Positions 51,105 through 59,026 of a DNA stretch of 64,000 nucleotides are shown here, in pieces (the first letter of the stretch is position 1; the number at the start of each line of letters is the position of its first letter). This stretch comes from Rugosimonospora africana. GTDB taxonomy: Bacteria > Actinomycetota > Actinomycetes > Mycobacteriales > Micromonosporaceae. Position numbers and translations under genes: made by a program. The DNA is taken from the NCBI RefSeq assembly GCF_016862975.1, contig NZ_BONZ01000013.1, positions 62,001 to 126,000 on the forward strand, written 5' to 3'. The notes beneath the pieces are model-generated. The model had not been told where the DNA came from and made no database searches. It saw only the letters and a program-made list of their open reading frames with translations.

Positions 51105-54100
51105 CTACGGGTTGACCGAGACGATCGTGCCGCCCAGGCCGCTGGTCCCGTCGCTGTACTCGACGAGACCCAGGTAGTGCCGGCCGGCTGTCAGCCCGGT
51201 CCAGCTCGCCGTCACCGTCGCCGCCTTGCCGAGCGTCACCGACTGGCTGGCCGGGCTCACCGCGAAGTTACCCGCGTTGGCCCCGGTGACCACCCAGCTG
51301 TGCAGCTGCGTGTCGACCGGACCCGTGACCGGGCTGGCGAACAGGTCCACGAACACCGCGTACCTGCCGGGGGCGGTAAACGTCATCGTCTCGTCGGCTG
51401 TACTGCCGGAACTCTGGCCCACTTGCGCAACCAAGTTGCCCGACGCATCCTCCGAGTACGCGTACAGGTCGATGTCCGTACCCGCGGCGTAGTCCGACGC
51501 CAAGGTCGAGAACCTGGCCAGCTTGGTTCCCGCCGGAACGGTGAGGTCGACCCGCGCGGTCCGGCCCGACGCCGCCGGGTTGGCCGGGTTGAACGGGGTA
51601 CTCGGGTCGAGCGACAGCGCGTTGTGAGCGACCTGGTCGGCGACCAGCCCGGAAGCCGTCGCCTTCAGGGTGCCGGTGTAGCCGGCCTGCGTGCTGATCG
51701 CGGTCGAACCGCTGGTCCCGGTGCCGGAGATCGCGGGCGGGGCGGACAGCGCGGTCGACTGCACCGCGATCGGGCTGTAGACCTTGTGGCCCTCAAGGTC
51801 CCGCCAGGTCAGCGAGCCGAACGAGTACGAGCCGAGGGCGGCGCTGGTCCGGGTGACGCTCACCGTGAAGCTCGCGGACCTTCCCGGCCCGATGAGCAGG
51901 AGCGGCGGGTTCACCGAGACCTTGTACCCGCTCGGCGCCTTCACGTCGGCCAGGTACAGGCCCCACCGGTTGGTCACGTTCGTGACCGTGCGGCTGACCG
52001 AGCCCTTGCCGGCCAGGGCACCGAACGCGATCGACGGGTAGTTGAGCTGGTTCGGCGCGATCGATCCGGTCTGGTCGCACACGTCCGAGCCGTCGCTCAG
52101 CTGCAGGTGCACCCCGATGCCGCAGGTGTACTGGAGCCACTGGGTGGGCGTGGAGTCGTACACCAGGCCGGGGTTGAAGGTGGCCGCCGGTACGACCTCA
52201 CCGGAGCCGTAGTCGAGCGGGTTGCCGTTGCCGTTCTGGCCCTGGATCGGCTTGCCCTTGTTGTCGACCGTGGTCGCGGTCGTCATGATGGCCGACTTGA
52301 CCCAGGTCGGGGACCAGTTCGGGTGCTTGCTCAGGATCAGCGCGGCGATGCCGGCGATGTGCGGAGCCGCCATGGAGGTCCCGGACTCGGTGTCGTACAG
52401 GTTGCCGTTGTGGTTGAGCGGTGAGACCGCCGCCACCACGTCGTTGCCGGGTGCCATGACGTCCGGCTTGAGCAGGTCGCCGCCGCTGGACACCGAGGGT
52501 CCCCGGCTGGAGAAGGATGCCGTGGCCGGCGCCTCGACCTTCACCTTGGTCCCGGCGGACAGCGACGCGGTCGCGCCGGGTGTCGCCGCGTACGCCTTGA
52601 TGGCCGTGCCGGCCGGGGTGTCGACGTGGATGCTCGGCACGAAGTGGAAGTCGGCGTTGAGCGAGTTCGGCGACGGGTTCCACTGGATCATGCCGACGCC
52701 GCCGGCCTGCTGTACCGCCTTGCTCTTGTCCGTACGCGCGTTGACGCCGCGCTGGCAGAGCACGATGTGCCCGGTTACCTTCGCCGGGTCGAGGGAGCCG
52801 ACGACGCACAGCGTGGCGTCGCTGGCCGAGTGGCCGGCCAGGGCCGCGGTCGCCGAGTCGATCAGCGGCGAGCTGGGCACCGCCGCGCCCACGCCGACGC
52901 CGCTGTAGCTGGCGCCGTTGCCGAGGGTCACGGTCTTCGTGTAGTTCACGTCGTGGGTACCGGCGGCGACCGTCGCCTCCCACGGCATCGCGTTGTCGAC
53001 GGTGCTCGGGCCTGGACCGGCGTTGCCGGCGGCGGCCGAGACGAACACGCCCGCCGCGGCGGCGTTCAGGAACGCCAACTCCTCCGGGCCGAACCCGTCG
53101 ACGTTGTCGCCGATCGAGAAGTTGATGACGTCCGCGCCGTCGCTGACCGCCGCGTCGACGGCGGCGACGATGTCGACGCTGCTGCCCGACGCCGTGGTGC
53201 CGTCGGCCGCCTCGTAGAGCACCTTGTAGATGGCCAGCCGGGCGCCGGGAGCGACACCCTCGACATCATCGACCGGGGTACCCGTGACGACGACGTTGTT
53301 CACGTGCTCACCGGCCGCCGTGCTGGCGGTGTGCGAGCCGTGGCCGTCGAAGTCGCGCGGCGACTTGAACTCGCCCGGGTTGGCCTCGGAGTTGCCGGCG
53401 GCGTCGAAGTATCGCGCACCGATCACCTTGCTGTTGCACGTGACCGGGTGGTCGGCGCCGGCCTGGCAGGTGCCGTGCCACTTGGCGGCGATGATGGCAT
53501 CGTCCCGCCGCGGCTCCGGCAAGGGCTTGAAGCTCGGGCTCTCTGGCCAGAAGCCGGTGTCGATGTCGGCGATGATGACGCCGTCACCGGCGTCGCGGTC
53601 GCCGCCGAACTGCTTGTCCCACACGCCGTTCTTGCCGGTCAGACCGATGAAGGACGGCGTGACCGGAGTGTCGATGGTGAGCGTCGAGTTCTTGAACACG
53701 GCCAGCACGCCGGGCGCCGTGCGCAGCTTCTGCGCCTGGCCCGCGGTCAGGCTGACCGCGACACCGTTGAAGGCGGTGCTGTACTGGTACACCGCTTTCT
53801 TCGTGTCCACGCCGTTGGACCGCAGGACGTCGGTCTGCTTGGCCCTGAGGTGGTCGCCGTACGCCTTCGCCCGCGTGCTGTGCGCGTCGAGCCGCTGGCC
53901 CGCCGCGGGTTTCGTCGCGGCGTAGCCCTGGACGCCGCCGTCGTACGACGCGAGCGGCGCGCCCGCCATTTCCACGATGTAGAGCGCCGTCGGGCCCGCG
54001 GCACTCGCGGGTGCCGCCTGGGCGCTGCCGATTGTGGTGAGGGTGAGCGCGATTGTCGCCGCGCCGCACATAGCGATAGTCGCCGAACGTCGCCGTCCGG

Positions 54101-54119
54101 CCAGCCGTGATAGCAACAC
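51105..54119 (-). CDS. Secreted subtilisin-like peptidase with I9 propeptide, PA and fn3-like domains
   Basis: About 1004 residues (GTG 54119; GGAGG ten bases upstream; a GTG at 54146 would add nine). Signal peptide around IAMCGAATIALTLTTIGSAQA, inhibitor I9-like propeptide, S8 domain with Asp187 in IADIDTGFWPES, His263 in FDGHGSHTASTAAGEHV, Ser582 in SGTSMAAPHIAGIAALI. Between His and Ser an inserted PA-type domain (VVGSLDPAKVTGHIVLCQRG). After it fibronectin-III-like domains (SGLVADQVAHNALSLDPSTP). Plant-subtilase/cucumisin-like arrangement. Secreted protein degradation. It is unlike the truncated subtilase at the window start in the PA insert and the triad spacing. Confidence 0.93.
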   Translation of the reverse strand: MLLSRLAGRRRSATIAMCGAATIALTLTTIGSAQAAPASAAGPTALYIVEMAGAPLASYDGGVQGYAATKPAAGQRLDAHSTRAKAYGDHLRAKQTDVLRSNGVDTKKAVYQYSTAFNGVAVSLTAGQAQKLRTAPGVLAVFKNSTLTIDTPVTPSFIGLTGKNGVWDKQFGGDRDAGDGVIIADIDTGFWPESPSFKPLPEPRRDDAIIAAKWHGTCQAGADHPVTCNSKVIGARYFDAAGNSEANPGEFKSPRDFDGHGSHTASTAAGEHVNNVVVTGTPVDDVEGVAPGARLAIYKVLYEAADGTTASGSSVDIVAAVDAAVSDGADVINFSIGDNVDGFGPEELAFLNAAAAGVFVSAAAGNAGPGPSTVDNAMPWEATVAAGTHDVNYTKTVTLGNGASYSGVGVGAAVPSSPLIDSATAALAGHSASDATLCVVGSLDPAKVTGHIVLCQRGVNARTDKSKAVQQAGGVGMIQWNPSPNSLNADFHFVPSIHVDTPAGTAIKAYAATPGATASLSAGTKVKVEAPATASFSSRGPSVSSGGDLLKPDVMAPGNDVVAAVSPLNHNGNLYDTESGTSMAAPHIAGIAALILSKHPNWSPTWVKSAIMTTATTVDNKGKPIQGQNGNGNPLDYGSGEVVPAATFNPGLVYDSTPTQWLQYTCGIGVHLQLSDGSDVCDQTGSIAPNQLNYPSIAFGALAGKGSVSRTVTNVTNRWGLYLADVKAPSGYKVSVNPPLLLIGPGRSASFTVSVTRTSAALGSYSFGSLTWRDLEGHKVYSPIAVQSTALSAPPAISGTGTSGSTAISTQAGYTGTLKATASGLVADQVAHNALSLDPSTPFNPANPAASGRTARVDLTVPAGTKLARFSTLASDYAAGTDIDLYAYSEDASGNLVAQVGQSSGSTADETMTFTAPGRYAVFVDLFASPVTGPVDTQLHSWVVTGANAGNFAVSPASQSVTLGKAATVTASWTGLTAGRHYLGLVEYSDGTSGLGGTIVSVNP

Positions 54120-54275
54120 TGGGTACGAACCTCCGTGCCATCTCACGCGGGCGCCGGGGAAAGGCCCACGGTTGTGGGCAGCCTAGGGCCTGTTACGACT
54201 GCTGAGAAGCACTGCGGAATGGCGAATCGGCCCAGTTGGCGGGATAGACCGGCCGGTAGAGGGTGAAGTCAAGGG

Positions 54276-55079
54276 TCAATTCAAGAACGACAGGTGATTG
54301 TGCAGCGTGGCGTACCCGACGAACGCCACGGAATCAATAAGAAAGTGCGCAACTATGAGAGGAACAACGCGGCGGAACCGGAGAAAGAAAAACACGAAAA
54401 TGACGCCCATGACGGCATTGCCGAGGAAACCGCCGAACCCTTGATAGAGGTGGTACGAACCGCGGAGCAGCGCACTGGCCACCACGACGGCCGGTAGCCC
54501 CCAGCCGAACTGCCGCAGCCGGGTTACCAGGTACCCGACCACGACCAGTTCCTCCAGCATCGCGTTCTGAGCCGCGGACAGCACCAGCACCGGGATCGCC
54601 CACCACACCTTGGGCAGCGCCTCCGGCACCACGGTCGCGTTGATGCCGGCGGCATGCGCGGCGAGGTAGAGCCCGAGGCCGGGGATGCCGATCAGGGCGG
54701 CCAGGCCGGCGCCGGTACCCAGGTCGAACCCGGCGCGCCGCGGTTCCAGCCCCAGGACCCTCGGCGCCGGGCCGCCGTCCCGGTTGAGCAGGTACACCGC
54801 GAGCAGCGCGGGTACCACCGCGAACCCGATCTGGGCGAGTTGGAAGGCGAGGTCGAGCCACGGGCGGCCGGGCGCGGCCGAGCCGTTCAGGGTGGCGGTC
54901 TGCTTGGAAAGGGACTGGGTCGCGGTCAGCCGGCCGACGATGTCGATCATCGCGTACACGGCGCTGTAGCCGAGCGAGACACCGAGGACGAGCAGGACCT
55001 CGTTGCGCAGGGCCGCCCGGCTCGCCGGGGTGCCGGGCCCTGCCGGCGCCGCCACACCAGCCGACAGATCAGTCTCCAC
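54276..55079 (-). CDS. CPBP-family intramembrane metalloprotease (Abi)
   Basis: 267 residues with eight hydrophobic segments. CPBP motifs: EE-R in NAMLEELVVVGYLVTRLRQF (motif 1), histidines in LLRGSYHLYQGFGGFLGNAV and a last His in LIVAHFLIDSVAFVGYATLH. The family processes substrates within the membrane (for example CAAX or immunity proteins of bacteriocins). Substrate here unknown. Alone between the subtilase and a flavohemoprotein gene, divergent from the latter. Confidence 0.9.
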   Translation of the reverse strand: METDLSAGVAAPAGPGTPASRAALRNEVLLVLGVSLGYSAVYAMIDIVGRLTATQSLSKQTATLNGSAAPGRPWLDLAFQLAQIGFAVVPALLAVYLLNRDGGPAPRVLGLEPRRAGFDLGTGAGLAALIGIPGLGLYLAAHAAGINATVVPEALPKVWWAIPVLVLSAAQNAMLEELVVVGYLVTRLRQFGWGLPAVVVASALLRGSYHLYQGFGGFLGNAVMGVIFVFFFLRFRRVVPLIVAHFLIDSVAFVGYATLHNHLSFLN

Positions 55080-55178
55080 GCGGCCAGATTATCCGGCGAC
55101 CGGCGCGTCCCGGTGCGGACGACGGGATCAACAAGTACAGGGGCGCGGGGCGCGGATCGCTCCACACACGCCCGGAGG

Positions 55179-55195
55179 TCGCACAGTCTGTGCGA
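55179..55195. promoter_or_regulatory. Palindrome upstream of the flavohemoprotein gene
   Basis: TCGCACA-GTC-TGTGCGA (55179-55195), perfect 7-bp arms, 99 bases before the ATG at 55294 and 100 bases from the divergent CPBP gene. Candidate site for a nitric-oxide or redox-responsive regulator. Confidence 0.6.
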
Positions 55196-55293
55196 TACCG
55201 GTCAACGCACCGTATCCACTCTGGTACGGCACACCTACAGAGCATCACCGAACGCCAACGCAGCGCTAACCTTCCCCGAGCGTAGAGGGCGTC

Positions 55294-56400
55294 ATGAGCG
55301 ACTTGTCACGGTTACTGAAAGAAAGCTGGGCGCTTGTCGAGGACAAGCAGGACAAGGTAGCGGGCTATTTCTACGCTCGCATGTTCCTGTCCAACCCCCA
55401 ACTCCGCGACCTCTTTCCGGTACAGATGGACGTCCAGCGCACCCGGCTTCTCAGCGCGATCGTCACCGCGATGCAGACCATTGAGGATCCGGAACGGTTC
55501 GCCGAGTACCTGGGGTCGCTCGGCCGGGACCACCGCAAATTCCAGGTCGTTCCGGAGCACTACACCGAGGTGGGCAAGGCGCTGGTGGAGGCGCTGCGGA
55601 CGTTCGCCGGCGAGGACTGGTCCCTGGAGTACGACCAGGCGTGGCGCGACGCGTACCAGGCGATGTCGGAGCGCATGATCGCGGCGGCGGAGGCCGACAC
55701 CAACCCGCCCGTGTGGCACGCCGAGGTGCTCACCCACGAGCGGCGCGCCCTCGACGTCGCCGTGTTCACCTGCCGGCCGATGGAGCCGCTGAACTACCGG
55801 GCCGGCCAGTACGTGAGCCTGGAATGCTCGTACCAGCCCCGGCTGTGGCGGCCGTTCTCCATCGCCAACGCGCCGAACAAGAGCGGCGAACTGGAGTTCC
55901 ACGTCCGCTCGCTGGGTGCCGGCTGGGTCTCCGGCGCACTGGTACGGCGCCTGGTGCCGGGCGACATGCTCCGGCTCGGCGCCCCGATGGGCACGATGAC
56001 GCTGGACCGGAAGTCCACAAGGGACATCGTGTGCGTCGCCGGCGGCACCGGCCTGGCGCCCATCAAGGCACTGGTGCAGGAGCTGACCCAGTTCAACCGC
56101 ACCCGGTGGGTGCACGTCTTCTTCGGCGGCAGGACCCGCGACGACCTCTACGACCTCGAAGAGCTCAGCGAGCTGGCCGCAGCGCACCCGTGGCTGTCGG
56201 TGGTGCCGGCGTGCAGCGCGGACGAGGGGTACGCCGGCGAGCAGGGCGACATCAGCGACGTGGTGGACCGGTACGGGCCGTGGCGCGAGCACGACTTCTT
56301 CGTGGCCGGGCCGATCGCGATGGTCCGCGCGACCCTGCGCAAGCTCACCGAGCTGGGCGTCCCGTCGGTACGCGTCAAGTACGACTCGTTCTCGAAGTAG
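55294..56400 (+). CDS. Flavohemoprotein (nitric oxide dioxygenase)
   Basis: 368 residues, ATG. Globin domain about 1-130: B10 Tyr27 in GYFYARMFL, E7 Gln48 in VQRTRLL, proximal His80 in GRDHRKFQVVPEHY. Then FAD domain with RLWRPFSIANAP and NAD domain with VAGGTGLAPIKALVQELTQF and DFFVAGPIAMVRATLRKL. Shorter than E. coli Hmp because of shorter loops. Detoxifies nitric oxide to nitrate using NADPH and oxygen in the cytoplasm. The 3' end overlaps the convergent HTH-deformylase gene by 26 bases. Confidence 0.95.
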   Translation: MSDLSRLLKESWALVEDKQDKVAGYFYARMFLSNPQLRDLFPVQMDVQRTRLLSAIVTAMQTIEDPERFAEYLGSLGRDHRKFQVVPEHYTEVGKALVEALRTFAGEDWSLEYDQAWRDAYQAMSERMIAAAEADTNPPVWHAEVLTHERRALDVAVFTCRPMEPLNYRAGQYVSLECSYQPRLWRPFSIANAPNKSGELEFHVRSLGAGWVSGALVRRLVPGDMLRLGAPMGTMTLDRKSTRDIVCVAGGTGLAPIKALVQELTQFNRTRWVHVFFGGRTRDDLYDLEELSELAAAHPWLSVVPACSADEGYAGEQGDISDVVDRYGPWREHDFFVAGPIAMVRATLRKLTELGVPSVRVKYDSFSK

Positions 56401-57931
56401 AGCTGTACCGCCACGGGTTGCCCGTGCCCCGGTACTCCTCCACCGGTACCAGCGCGTTGTCCGGTGCCATCCGGTCCACGTACAGCCGGCCCTCCAGGTG
56501 GTCTATCTCGTGCGCCACCAGCCGGGCCAACCCCTGCTCGTACGCGGTGATGACGCTGGACCCGGCGAACGTCGCGTTGCGTACCTCCAGCCACAGCGGC
56601 CGGCGTACCCGGCCGCGGACGTCGAAGAACGACAGGCATCCCTCGAACTGCTCGTCGGCCTCGGACGACGCCGCCACGATGCCGGGATTGAGCAGCACCA
56701 CCGGCGGCGCGTCCGGCTCCGGCGGGCGCACGACCGCGGCGGCCCAGTCCAGGCCGAGCTGAGGGGCGGCCAGCCCCATGCCCTTGCCGAACACGTGCAG
56801 CTCGTTGATCCGGTCCAGCGCGGTGAGCAGCCGGTTGACGACCTCGCGGGCCATCGGCTCCTCGGCCGGCAGGTCGAACTGCCGGGCCGGCTGGCGCAAC
56901 TGGTCGCTGCCGCGCTGCACGATGCCGACCGCGCGCATGCGCTCGCTTGCGCGCAGCCGGCTGAACTGGTTCTCCACCGAGATGCGGGGGGCCGGCACCC
57001 GGCCGCGGAACCGCCACTGCAACCGGTACCGGGAGGACAGCGGCGGGTTGTTCGTGGCCCACTCGAAGACCGTCGTGTCGCCGTCGGTCGTCTGCTGCAC
57101 CGGCGTCCGCAACGGCGACTCGGCGGTCAGCGACGTCTGCACTCCCCAGACCGCGGGCGCGGCCTCGGCCGGGAACCTCAGCCGGACCGTCAGCCGCCGG
57201 GTGGGCAGCCGGACCGCCCGCTGGAACCAGCGCCCCCACTTGTCCTCGCCGACCTGGTACGAGTACCGGATGACGGTGCGCTGCCCGCGGTACAGCGGGA
57301 AGCGGGACTGGTCGTTCTCGAACAGCACCCAGATCTCTTTGAACGAGTCCCGGTCGTGCGTCGCGCGCCACTCCATCGGCTCGCCGGGACCGTCCAGCCC
57401 TTCGCCGTGGAACGCGGCCAGGTTCAGCTCTTCCCAGGTCAGTGGGTTTTCCCGGTAGTACCGGTTGGAACGCTCCGGTTCACCCGGAAACCGGTCGACC
57501 GCCACCCGCACGGGGTAGCGGGTGACCGGTTCGGTGCCCGCGTTGTAGAGGTGGCGCCGGATCTCGCAGCGGTACATGCCGTCCACATAGGACAGTGTGG
57601 CGATTTCGTGCTCGACAATCAGCCCGGCGCCGGGCGGCAGCCACTGGCCGGACACACCGCTGGACTGCTTCGGACCGACGCGCTCGCGGCGCAGCTCGTT
57701 GTACTCCGCGAAGCGGGCCCAGATGGCGCCCCCCGCCTGCAGTACCGCCTCGGCGCGCCGGGCGAAGTCCTCGGTCGGACGGTGCCGGCGACCCTCGACA
57801 TGGCTGACGTAGGACGGGTCGAAACCCATGTCGGAGGCCAGCTGCTTCTTGGACATCCCGCGTTCGGCTCGCCATTGGGCAAGCTCAGCGGCGAAGGCAC
57901 CAGCTGCCCCGTCAAGGGGTGAGGTGGTCAT
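56375..57931 (-). CDS. Fusion of XRE-type HTH, beta-rich middle domain and peptide deformylase
   Basis: 518 residues. 1-70: XRE HTH (ELAQWRAERGMSKKQLASDM GFDPSYVSHVEGRRHRPTED). 95-345: beta-rich domain of unknown type (LIVEHEIATLSYVDGMYRCE, VRLRFPAEAAPAVWGVQTSL). 355-500: peptide deformylase with all three motifs: GMGLAAPQ (384-391), FEGCLSFF with Cys432, and VAHEIDHLEG with His474, Glu475, His478 (metal ligands and base). Peptide deformylases remove N-formyl from new proteins; the usual enzyme is a stand-alone 170-200-residue protein. Here it is joined to a DNA-binding module, and it is divergent from a siderophore-iron reductase with an iron box and a palindrome between. Possibly an iron-using or iron-sensing regulator. 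Confidence 0.88.
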   Translation of the reverse strand: MTTSPLDGAAGAFAAELAQWRAERGMSKKQLASDMGFDPSYVSHVEGRRHRPTEDFARRAEAVLQAGGAIWARFAEYNELRRERVGPKQSSGVSGQWLPPGAGLIVEHEIATLSYVDGMYRCEIRRHLYNAGTEPVTRYPVRVAVDRFPGEPERSNRYYRENPLTWEELNLAAFHGEGLDGPGEPMEWRATHDRDSFKEIWVLFENDQSRFPLYRGQRTVIRYSYQVGEDKWGRWFQRAVRLPTRRLTVRLRFPAEAAPAVWGVQTSLTAESPLRTPVQQTTDGDTTVFEWATNNPPLSSRYRLQWRFRGRVPAPRISVENQFSRLRASERMRAVGIVQRGSDQLRQPARQFDLPAEEPMAREVVNRLLTALDRINELHVFGKGMGLAAPQLGLDWAAAVVRPPEPDAPPVVLLNPGIVAASSEADEQFEGCLSFFDVRGRVRRPLWLEVRNATFAGSSVITAYEQGLARLVAHEIDHLEGRLYVDRMAPDNALVPVEEYRGTGNPWRYSSTSRTSRT

Positions 57932-58008
57932 TCGATCGCCTCATATAGACCGGGCTCCTGATATGGACCGGGCTTCCAGTCTCTGTCGACCGCCCAAGAA
58001 ACTCCAGT

Positions 58009-58028
58009 ACTGTCAGCTACCTGACAGT
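58009..58028. promoter_or_regulatory. Palindromic operator between HTH-deformylase and FhuF genes
   Basis: ACTGTCAG (58009-58016) and CTGACAGT (58021-58028), 8-bp perfect arms with a 4-base spacer, 78 bases upstream of the HTH-deformylase ATG. Likely binding site of its XRE domain. Confidence 0.65.
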
Positions 58029-58087
58029 TACTCACGGATGAATTCCTCCGACCGAGATCGCCGGTACCGCCGGTGTTGCCCGCCAAG

Positions 58088-58106
58088 AGTGGTTAGCCTT
58101 GCCTTA
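58088..58106 (-). promoter_or_regulatory. Iron box (DmdR/IdeR-type)
   Basis: Read on the minus strand this is TAAGGCAAGGCTAACCACT, which matches the iron-box consensus TWAGGTWAGSCTWACCTWA at 15 of 19 positions. It lies 45 bases before the FhuF-like GTG. IdeR or DmdR bound with Fe2+ would repress transcription when iron is sufficient. Confidence 0.7.
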
Positions 58107-58150
58107 GTCAGCTAGGGTGGGCGAGTTGCCCGCAGCCGGGAAGGGGAGAC

Positions 58151-59011
58151 GTGTCCGCGCTCGCGCACGCCACACACCCCCTATCCGCGAACTCGCTACC
58201 GGCCCGGCCCGCCGACCCCCTGAGCCCGATCCTCGACTGCCTGGCGGCCGTACGGCGCCGGCACGGCGAGGCACCGGTGCACGGACTCGCGCCCGGCCTG
58301 GTGGTCCGCGACCCGACCGGCTGGCTGCCGGCCACCTGGTTCGCGGACGGCACGGCGCTGCCGGAGTTGCTCGACGCCGCCCACCGGCGGTGGAATGCCA
58401 GCCCGCACGCCGCCGCGGCGCTGGCCTGGAAGTCCTACACGTACTGGCTGGCACTGCCGGCGGTGCTCGGCTACGCGTACGCGCGCCGGATCCCCGTCAT
58501 GTCGGCGGAGAACACGCTGGTCCGGCTGCACGTGAGCGCGCCGTTCCTGGAGATCGGGCTGCGCCGCCCGCAGGTCGCGGTGCTGCCCGGCGACCCGCTG
58601 GCAGCCGACCCGCCGAATCTCGGTGGAGTCGAGCGCCCCGCGCGCCCGTCCGGCGTCCGCGTGGTCGAAGACCTGGCCGCGTTCCTGAAGTCCACCATGG
58701 TCGACCAGCACCTCGCGCCGGTACTGGACGCGCTGAGCGCCCGGGTGCGCGTCGGCCGCCGTACGCTGCTCGGTTCGCTCGCGTCCGGGGTCGGGTACGC
58801 GCTGGTCCGGGCGCACCACGCGCTGCCCGAGCCGGCACCGGAGACGGCGAAGACGCTGCTGGCCGCCCTCGGCGTCGACGACCTGGCCGAGGTGTCGGCC
58901 GACGCGGAGGTGCGGCGACACACCTGCTGCCTGGCGTTCACCCTGCCGGAGCCGAAGGTCTGCCGGGGCTGCTGCGTCCCGCCCCGGACCGACCGCGCCG
59001 CCGCTCGCTGA
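58151..59011 (+). CDS. FhuF-like siderophore-iron reductase
   Basis: 286 residues, GTG preceded by AAGGGGAG. The C-terminus carries the 2Fe-2S cluster motif CC-x10-CxxC in HTCCLAFTLPEPKVCRGC CV, the signature of FhuF-type ferric siderophore reductases. The N-terminal region has a helical FhuF domain (ALAWKSYTYWLALPAVLGYA YARRIPV). It releases iron from imported ferri-siderophores by reduction. The iron box at 58088 fits its expected regulation. A close partner siderophore cluster is not seen in the window. Confidence 0.9.
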   Translation: MSALAHATHPLSANSLPARPADPLSPILDCLAAVRRRHGEAPVHGLAPGLVVRDPTGWLPATWFADGTALPELLDAAHRRWNASPHAAAALAWKSYTYWLALPAVLGYAYARRIPVMSAENTLVRLHVSAPFLEIGLRRPQVAVLPGDPLAADPPNLGGVERPARPSGVRVVEDLAAFLKSTMVDQHLAPVLDALSARVRVGRRTLLGSLASGVGYALVRAHHALPEPAPETAKTLLAALGVDDLAEVSADAEVRRHTCCLAFTLPEPKVCRGCCVPPRTDRAAAR

Positions 59012-59026
59012 GCCGGGCGCGGCCCG

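Noticed and set aside
58113-58118. TAGGGT as -10 of the FhuF-like gene
   Set aside because: No -35 at a suitable distance; recorded but not called.
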